A stretch of DNA of 56,922 bases, from positions 1-56,922 of the forward strand of contig JAJDIT010000007.1 of NCBI GenBank assembly GCA_030266845.1, written 5' to 3'. This DNA comes from Acholeplasma sp. OttesenSCG-928-E16. Lineage in GTDB: Bacteria > Bacillota_I > Bacilli_A > Acholeplasmatales > Acholeplasmataceae. A model generated the notes under the pieces. That model was not told the origin of the DNA, ran no database searches, and saw only the letters and a program-made list of their open reading frames with translations. Each line of letters begins with the position of its first letter. Positions within the stretch are counted from its first letter, which is position 1. This document shows, in pieces, positions 52,132 through 56,922 of the stretch. The translations under genes were made by a program, and so were the position numbers.

Positions 52132-54082
52132 TATTAGCAAAAAATCGATAAACGCTCTAAGAATACTTGGAGTAGACATGATTAACAACGCCAATAGCGG
52201 TCATCCAGGAATAGTCTTGGGAGCCGCACCGATTGTGGCTACACTATTTTGTAAACATCTTAATATATTTCCCAACCAAAAAGGGTGGATTAATAGAGAT
52301 AGATTTGTGCTATCTGCTGGTCACGGTTCAGCTTTACTTTACGCTATGAACCATTTTGCAGGATATAATATTTCCATTTCCGATTTAAAAAGATTTAGAA
52401 AAATAGGAAATACTGCAGGCCATCCAGAGTATGGACATACTGATGGTGTAGAGGCAACTACCGGGCCATTGGGTCAAGGAATAGCCGATGGAGTTGGTAT
52501 GGCGATCGCCGAAACGTATTTGGCAGCAGTGATTAATGAGGACGGATACGATATTTTCGATCATTATACATATGTCTTGTGTGGAGATGGTGATTTGCAG
52601 GAGGGAGTTGCCATGGAGGCAATTAGTTTGGCGGGTCATCTCAAATTGGGTAAATTAATAATGCTATTCGACTCAAACGACATTCAGCTAGATGGACCAG
52701 TTTCACTAGCCTTCAGCGAAAATCAAAGGAAAAAATTCGAAGCAATCGGATGGCAATATATTGTTGTTGATGACGGGAATGATCCAAAGCAAATTGACAG
52801 TGCAATCAAAAAAGCAAAAAAATGTGGTGATAAACCGACTATTATTGAAGTGAAAACAGCAATAGGTTTTGGCTCTCCTAAGGAAGGAACTTCCAGTGTT
52901 CACGGCTCACCTATCGGAAGTGAGGGAACAAAAGAATTAAGAAAAAATCTAGAATGGGATAACGAACCGTTCTCAATACCTCAAGATGTATACGAGTATT
53001 ATAGAAAAAATGTTTTTGTGCGTGGAAGAAAAACTTATAATCGTTGGAATAAACAATATTCTGAATTTATCAAGTTATTTCCAAAGAAAATGCAACTAAT
53101 AGATAATTTTTACAACAAAAATTTTAAAATCAACGATGAAAATATAAAAAAAGCGTTAGAGGTAAAAAAAATTTCAACAAGAGTGGCAAGCGGAATAATT
53201 CTCAATGAGTTTTCTAAATCTCATTTAAATATAATTGGAGGATCCGCTGATTTAACCAGTTCAACAAAAGCTATGGGGTATGGAAGTAACTATAGCTTTG
53301 AAAATAGAAGTGGGCGAAATATTTATTATGGCGTAAGAGAACACGCTATGGGAGCGATAGCTAATGGAATTCAACTTCATGGTGGATTGCAGACATTCAC
53401 GGGAGCATTTTTTGTTTTTAGTGACTACATGAAACCTGCTATCAGGATGGCAGCATTGATGAACTTGCCGACCACGTTTGTTTTTTCTCACGATAGTATA
53501 GCAGTTGGTGAGGATGGACCGACTCACCAACCAATTGAACAATTGGTAGGATTAAGAAGTGTTCCCAATTTAAACGTAATTAGACCGGCAGATGCAAAGG
53601 AAACATATGGTGCATGGGAGATTGCTTTGAACTCAATAAAAACGCCAACTGCATTGATATTAACTAGACAAGATGTTAAAAACTTTGAATCTACCAGCAA
53701 AGCAAACGTGTCAAAAGGAGCGTATATTGTGGAAGATTTTAAAGATCATTTAGACGGTATTATCTTAACATGTGGGTCTGAATTAGAGATAGCTTTAGAG
53801 GCGAAGAAAAATCTGTACCAACTAGGGCATGATGTAAGAGTAGTTAGTATGCCTTCTGAATTTCTTTTTTGTCAGCAATCTAAAGACTATCAGGAAAATG
53901 TATTGCCAAGCGGAAACAAGATTGTTGCACTTGAAATGGGAAGTCCGTTGTCGTGGTATAAATATACTAAGCATGTGTATGGAATTAACAGCTTTGGATT
54001 AAGCGACAATGCGAGCGTGGTTTTAGATAAATTTGGTTTTACTGTTGAACAATTTTTGAAATATTACATATCAATAGATTAA
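52124..54082 (+). CDS. tkt: Transketolase
   Basis: A thiamine-diphosphate enzyme of the pentose phosphate pathway that moves two-carbon units between sugar phosphates. The 652-residue protein has [26 protein letters not shown] and the ThDP/Mg2+ motif [33 protein letters not shown]. Also visible are [16 protein letters not shown], the second-half [14 protein letters not shown] and [18 protein letters not shown]. The start is the ATG overlapping the preceding stop (52124). Confidence 0.96.
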   Translation: MNDISKKSINALRILGVDMINNANSGHPGIVLGAAPIVATLFCKHLNIFPNQKGWINRDRFVLSAGHGSALLYAMNHFAGYNISISDLKRFRKIGNTAGHPEYGHTDGVEATTGPLGQGIADGVGMAIAETYLAAVINEDGYDIFDHYTYVLCGDGDLQEGVAMEAISLAGHLKLGKLIMLFDSNDIQLDGPVSLAFSENQRKKFEAIGWQYIVVDDGNDPKQIDSAIKKAKKCGDKPTIIEVKTAIGFGSPKEGTSSVHGSPIGSEGTKELRKNLEWDNEPFSIPQDVYEYYRKNVFVRGRKTYNRWNKQYSEFIKLFPKKMQLIDNFYNKNFKINDENIKKALEVKKISTRVASGIILNEFSKSHLNIIGGSADLTSSTKAMGYGSNYSFENRSGRNIYYGVREHAMGAIANGIQLHGGLQTFTGAFFVFSDYMKPAIRMAALMNLPTTFVFSHDSIAVGEDGPTHQPIEQLVGLRSVPNLNVIRPADAKETYGAWEIALNSIKTPTALILTRQDVKNFESTSKANVSKGAYIVEDFKDHLDGIILTCGSELEIALEAKKNLYQLGHDVRVVSMPSEFLFCQQSKDYQENVLPSGNKIVALEMGSPLSWYKYTKHVYGINSFGLSDNASVVLDKFGFTVEQFLKYYISID

Positions 54083-54084
54083 AA

Positions 54085-55936
54085 ATGAAGAAAGTTATAG
54101 TAGTTGGTGGTGGCCACGCGGGAATTGAGGCCGCTTTAGTATTAGCAAAAATGAATATCGATGTAACACTTGTAACAGGCGACCTTGATAAGGTCGCTAC
54201 TTTACCATGCAATCCATCTATTGGTGGCCCAGCAAAGGGAATTGTTGTTAGGGAGATTGATGCTCTAGGCGGTCAGATGGCCAAAAGCGCAGATTTTGCA
54301 GCTTTACAAATAAAGATGCTCAATTCTTCTAAAGGACCTGCCGTAAGGGCGTTGAGAGCTCAAATTGATAAAATAGAATATCCAAAATACATGCTTTCGA
54401 TTCTCAAAAATACCGAAAATTTAAAACTTGTTGAGGGATATGTAGATAAATTGATTATTAAAAATCACAAAATAGAAGGCGTCATTTTGGAAGACGGAAA
54501 AGAGATATTATCTAATGCAGTTATTTTAACTACTGGAACCTATTTAAATAGTAAAATTCTTATTGGAGACAAGACGATAACAAGCGGTCCCAATGGTGAA
54601 AAAACAACTAAAGGGATTAGTGATCAATTAAAAGAAATAGGTTTTGAAATTATTAGACTGAAAACCGGAACTCCTCCGAGATTAGCGAAAGATAGTGTTA
54701 TAGTAGCTGATTTGGTTGCTCAATATGGAGATGATAAAAAGCAATCATTTTGTTATGAAAGCGAGAATGGCATTTATAAAAACGTACCTTGTTATCTCAC
54801 ATACACCAGTAAGGAAACTCACGAAATAATAAATAACAACATTTCAAAATCAGCGATGTATAGCGGTAATGTTAAGGGAGTAGGACCTAGATATTGCCCT
54901 TCTATTGAAGATAAGATCGTAAGATTTAAAGACAAGGAAAGACATCAAATTTTTCTAGAACCAGAAAGTCTAAAAAATAGATGAGTATTATATACAAGGG
55001 TTGTCTACAAGCATGCCCGAAGATATACAAGAAAAAATGGTTCATTCAATACATGGATTAGAAAATGCTACCATCAGAAAGGCAGCTTACGCTATCGAAT
55101 ATGATGCGATAAATCCGCTGCAATTATCTGCGAATTTAGAATCGAAAATGATTGAAAATTTATTTTTTGCTGGGCAGATTAATGGGACAAGTGGTTATGA
55201 AGAGGCAGCTGGACAAGGAATTATGGCAGGGATAAATGCTTGCCTTAAACTGAACAAAAAAGAGCCATTCATTTTAAGAAGAGATGAGGCTTATATAGGG
55301 GTTTTGATTGATGATCTAGTTACGAAGGGAACGAAAGAACCTTATAGACTTTTGACTTCAAGAGCGGAATTTAGACTACTATTAAGACATGATAATGCTG
55401 ACTTAAGGCTTGGAGAATACGGGTACAAGTATGGTCTCGTCAGTGAAGAAAAGTATACAAGGCTTTGCAACAAAAAAGACAGAATAAATGAACTAATAGA
55501 TTATGCTAGAAAAAACTATGTAGAACCCAGTGAAGTCAATAACGAAATACTTTTGAATATTGGCTCATCAACGATTACAAACAGAACAATAATTGAAAAC
55601 ATTATCAAAAGACCAGAGGTTTCATCAAGCATCTTGTCATATTTTTTTGATGAGGATGATAAAGACATCTTAGAACAAGTTGAACTACAGATAAAATATG
55701 ACGGATACATAAAAAAATCTTTTAGAGATGCCGAGAAATTAAAAAGATTAGAAATGAAAGCAATTCCGAGTCAATTAGACTATGACAAAATTTCTAATAT
55801 TTCTTCAGAAGCAAGGGAAAAATTGAAGAAAGTAAACCCATTGACTATTGGACAGGCTTCTAGAATTTTGGGTGTGAACCCAACAGATATTTTGATTCTT
55901 TCATTATATATAGAAGCGGGGAGGCATAAAGAATGA
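54085..55936 (+). pseudogene. mnmG: mnmG split by a one-base frameshift
   Basis: MnmG (GidA), with MnmE, modifies U34 of tRNAs. The first frame (54085-54984) has the FAD motif [27 protein letters not shown] and [13 protein letters not shown], and stops after LEPESLKNR. The second frame (to 55936) has QGLSTSMPEDIQ, GQINGTSGYEEAAGQG and LLTSRAEFRLLLRHDNADLRLGEYGYKYG. Removing one A from the run of six at 54972-54977 joins them as [18 protein letters not shown], the expected family sequence, giving about 616 residues. Its end overlaps rsmG by 4 nt. It may be a real frameshift, a slippage site or a sequencing error. Confidence 0.9.
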
Positions 55937-56646
55937 ACTTTCAGAACAAAGTATTTGAAGAACTTGGGATTACATTAAGCGAGAAGCAAATTAAGCTATT
56001 CGAGGATTACTTTGATTTTTTGATTATGAGCAATAAAGTAACGAATTTGACGCGAATAGTAGAAAAAGAGGAAGTTTATTATAAACATTTCTTCGACTCA
56101 TTAACAGTAACGAAAATAGTTGATTTTAATAAGACAATAAACCTTGCAGATTTGGGATCCGGGGCAGGGTTTCCTGGAATTCCGCTTAAAATAGCTTTTC
56201 CACATCTAAAGATAACCCTTATTGACTCTTTAGGAAAAAGGACGAGTTTTTTAAAAAAGTTAGTCGACCATCTAAATTTGGATCATATTGAGATTATTAA
56301 CGCTCGAGCGGAAGAATATGCCAAGACGGCGATAAATAAGTTTGATTTAGTAATTGCACGAGCTTTTTCGAAGATTCAAATCTTTTTAGAGTTGGCATTC
56401 CCAATTGCTAAAGAAAAGGGATATTTGTTGGCAATGAAGGGGAATAACTATACAGAAGAATTGAAAAAAAGTCAGCAAATAAGAGAAAAAACGAAACTCT
56501 TGGTAGTTAAAACTGAAAAATTGGACTTACCTTTTGGATATGGGGAGCGAACAAATATTCTTTTTCAAAAAACCAAACACGTGGCTGGATATCCAAGAAG
56601 ATACAGCGTTATTCTTAAGGAGGCAACGAGCAATTGTGATATTTGA
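55933..56646 (+). CDS. rsmG: 16S rRNA (guanine527-N7)-methyltransferase
   Basis: RsmG methylates G527 of 16S rRNA. The 237-residue protein has YYKHFFDSLTV, the SAM loop LADLGSGAGFPGIPLKI and DLVIARAFSKIQIFLEL. It starts within the mnmG stop (ATGA) and overlaps the DUF951 gene. mnmG-rsmG order is conserved in Bacillota. Confidence 0.96.
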   Translation: MNFQNKVFEELGITLSEKQIKLFEDYFDFLIMSNKVTNLTRIVEKEEVYYKHFFDSLTVTKIVDFNKTINLADLGSGAGFPGIPLKIAFPHLKITLIDSLGKRTSFLKKLVDHLNLDHIEIINARAEEYAKTAINKFDLVIARAFSKIQIFLELAFPIAKEKGYLLAMKGNNYTEELKKSQQIREKTKLLVVKTEKLDLPFGYGERTNILFQKTKHVAGYPRRYSVILKEATSNCDI

Positions 56647-56803
56647 AGTAGGGAAAATCATAGAAACCAAGAAACCACACTCCTGCAAAGGCAATAAATG
56701 GCAAATTCTAAAGACTGGAATAGACATTAAACTAAAATGCATAAGCTGTGGAAGAGAGATTGTTGTTCAAAAATATGATTTTGAAAAAAAAATCAAAAAG
56801 TGA
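56636..56803 (+). CDS. DUF951-family protein (zinc-knuckle type)
   Basis: The 55-residue protein has ETKKPHSCKGNKWQILKTGIDIKLKCISCGREI, with the Cys set of the DUF951 family, which is a small protein of unknown function in Bacillota. I take the GTG at 56636, with AAGGAGG 12 nt upstream, so it overlaps rsmG by 11 nt. A longer frame from 56534 would run through rsmG. Confidence 0.8.
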   Translation: MIFEVGKIIETKKPHSCKGNKWQILKTGIDIKLKCISCGREIVVQKYDFEKKIKK

Positions 56804-56814
56804 CTACTAACTTC

Positions 56815-56843
56815 TTGCTTTTTTCTATACAATAAGTTAGAAT
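56815..56843 (+). promoter_or_regulatory. tRNA-Tyr promoter
   Basis: TTGCTT (56815-56820), 17-nt spacer, TAGAAT (56838-56843); tRNA begins 18 nt later. Confidence 0.65.
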
Positions 56844-56861
56844 ATAAAAGCAACCAAAAAT

Positions 56862-56922
56862 GGAGGAGTAGCGAAGTGGCTAAACGCGGCAGACTGTAAA
56901 TCTGTTCCCTCAGGGTTCGGCA
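56862..56922 (+). tRNA. tRNA-Tyr (anticodon GUA), 3' end beyond the window
   Basis: Acceptor GGAGGAG, D arm with AGCGAAGTGGCTAAACGC, and anticodon arm CAGA-CTGTAAA-TCTG giving GUA. A long variable arm starts (CCCTCAGGG). The T arm and 3' acceptor lie outside. Confidence 0.93.

Noticed and set aside
54970-54990. Programmed +1 frameshift in mnmG, like prfB
   Set aside because: There is no CUU-UGA-like slippery codon and no internal Shine-Dalgarno; AGA slipping to GAU is poor.
1-56922. Reassignment of UGA to Trp as in Mycoplasma
   Set aside because: Several intact genes end in TGA and their Trp codons are TGG. mnmG's internal TGA is followed by a frame change, not by read-through sequence.
1-56922. 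CRISPR array or prophage
   Set aside because: No array of regularly spaced repeats and no phage structural or integrase genes were seen.

Overview
This is a 57 kb stretch of an AT-rich, low-GC Gram-positive-type (Bacillota/Mollicutes-like) chromosome. UGA is used as a stop (ksgA, fhs, rsmG and the histidine kinase end in TGA) and Trp is TGG, so this is not a Mycoplasma-type genetic code. Gene order, T-box control, SpoVG, RNase M5 and a compact version of the Bacillus rnmV-ksgA-ispE-spoVG-prs-pth-mfd cluster place it near Bacilli. The absence of glmU from that cluster, an Rnf complex and anaerobic one-carbon enzymes suggest an anaerobic, fermentative, possibly wall-less lineage of the Izemoplasma/Acholeplasma type. 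That placement is inference.

Layout. 1-3.6 kb: an accessory patch with a partial transglutaminase-like gene, a short hypothetical gene, a DUF4143-type ATPase and a small membrane protein. It is bracketed by two copies of a terminator plus the 3' end of tRNA-Arg(CCU), which may be the scar of an integration. 3.7-7.3 kb: two Sel1-repeat genes and serS behind a serine T-box. 7.3-10.9 kb: a two-component operon with a cupin-like third gene, a convergent HIT-family gene, and pduL. 11-19.8 kb: an HD hydrolase, then rnmV, ksgA, ispE, spoVG, prs, pth and mfd. 19.8-26.9 kb: a methyltransferase, a flavin dehydrogenase, a 1403-residue acyl-CoA dehydratase activase-like protein and an RsuA-family pseudouridine synthase. 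27-31.5 kb (minus strand): a solute-binding lipoprotein followed by a Cache-GGDEF-EAL receptor. 31.7-37.3 kb: pflB, pflA, fhs and folD, which link pyruvate cleavage to formate and then to folate-bound C1 units. 37.3-40.2 kb: a guanine-class purine riboswitch, ppa, a YebC-family gene, a Nudix hydrolase and an acyl-ACP thioesterase. 40.4-49 kb: an unusual Rnf cluster (C-D-G-G'-E-A-small Cys protein-B-ApbE/NusG_II-Gx transporter). 49-57 kb: rpmE, tdk, tadA, SRP RNA, psuG, a membrane protein, tkt, a frameshifted mnmG, rsmG, a DUF951 gene and a partial tRNA-Tyr.

How it fits together. PflB makes acetyl-CoA and formate. PduL can turn acetyl-CoA into acetyl-phosphate. Fhs and FolD carry formate into folate and hence purine and thymidylate synthesis. 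The Rnf cluster would couple ferredoxin/NADH redox to an ion gradient. Its RnfB lacks the ferredoxin domains, an extra 54-residue Cys-rich membrane protein sits beside it, and two consecutive FMN-binding proteins share an almost identical 446-bp C-terminal module. These Rnf features and the riboswitch beside ppa are the most novel parts of the window. Promoters across the window repeatedly carry an extended -10 (TGN-TATAAT).
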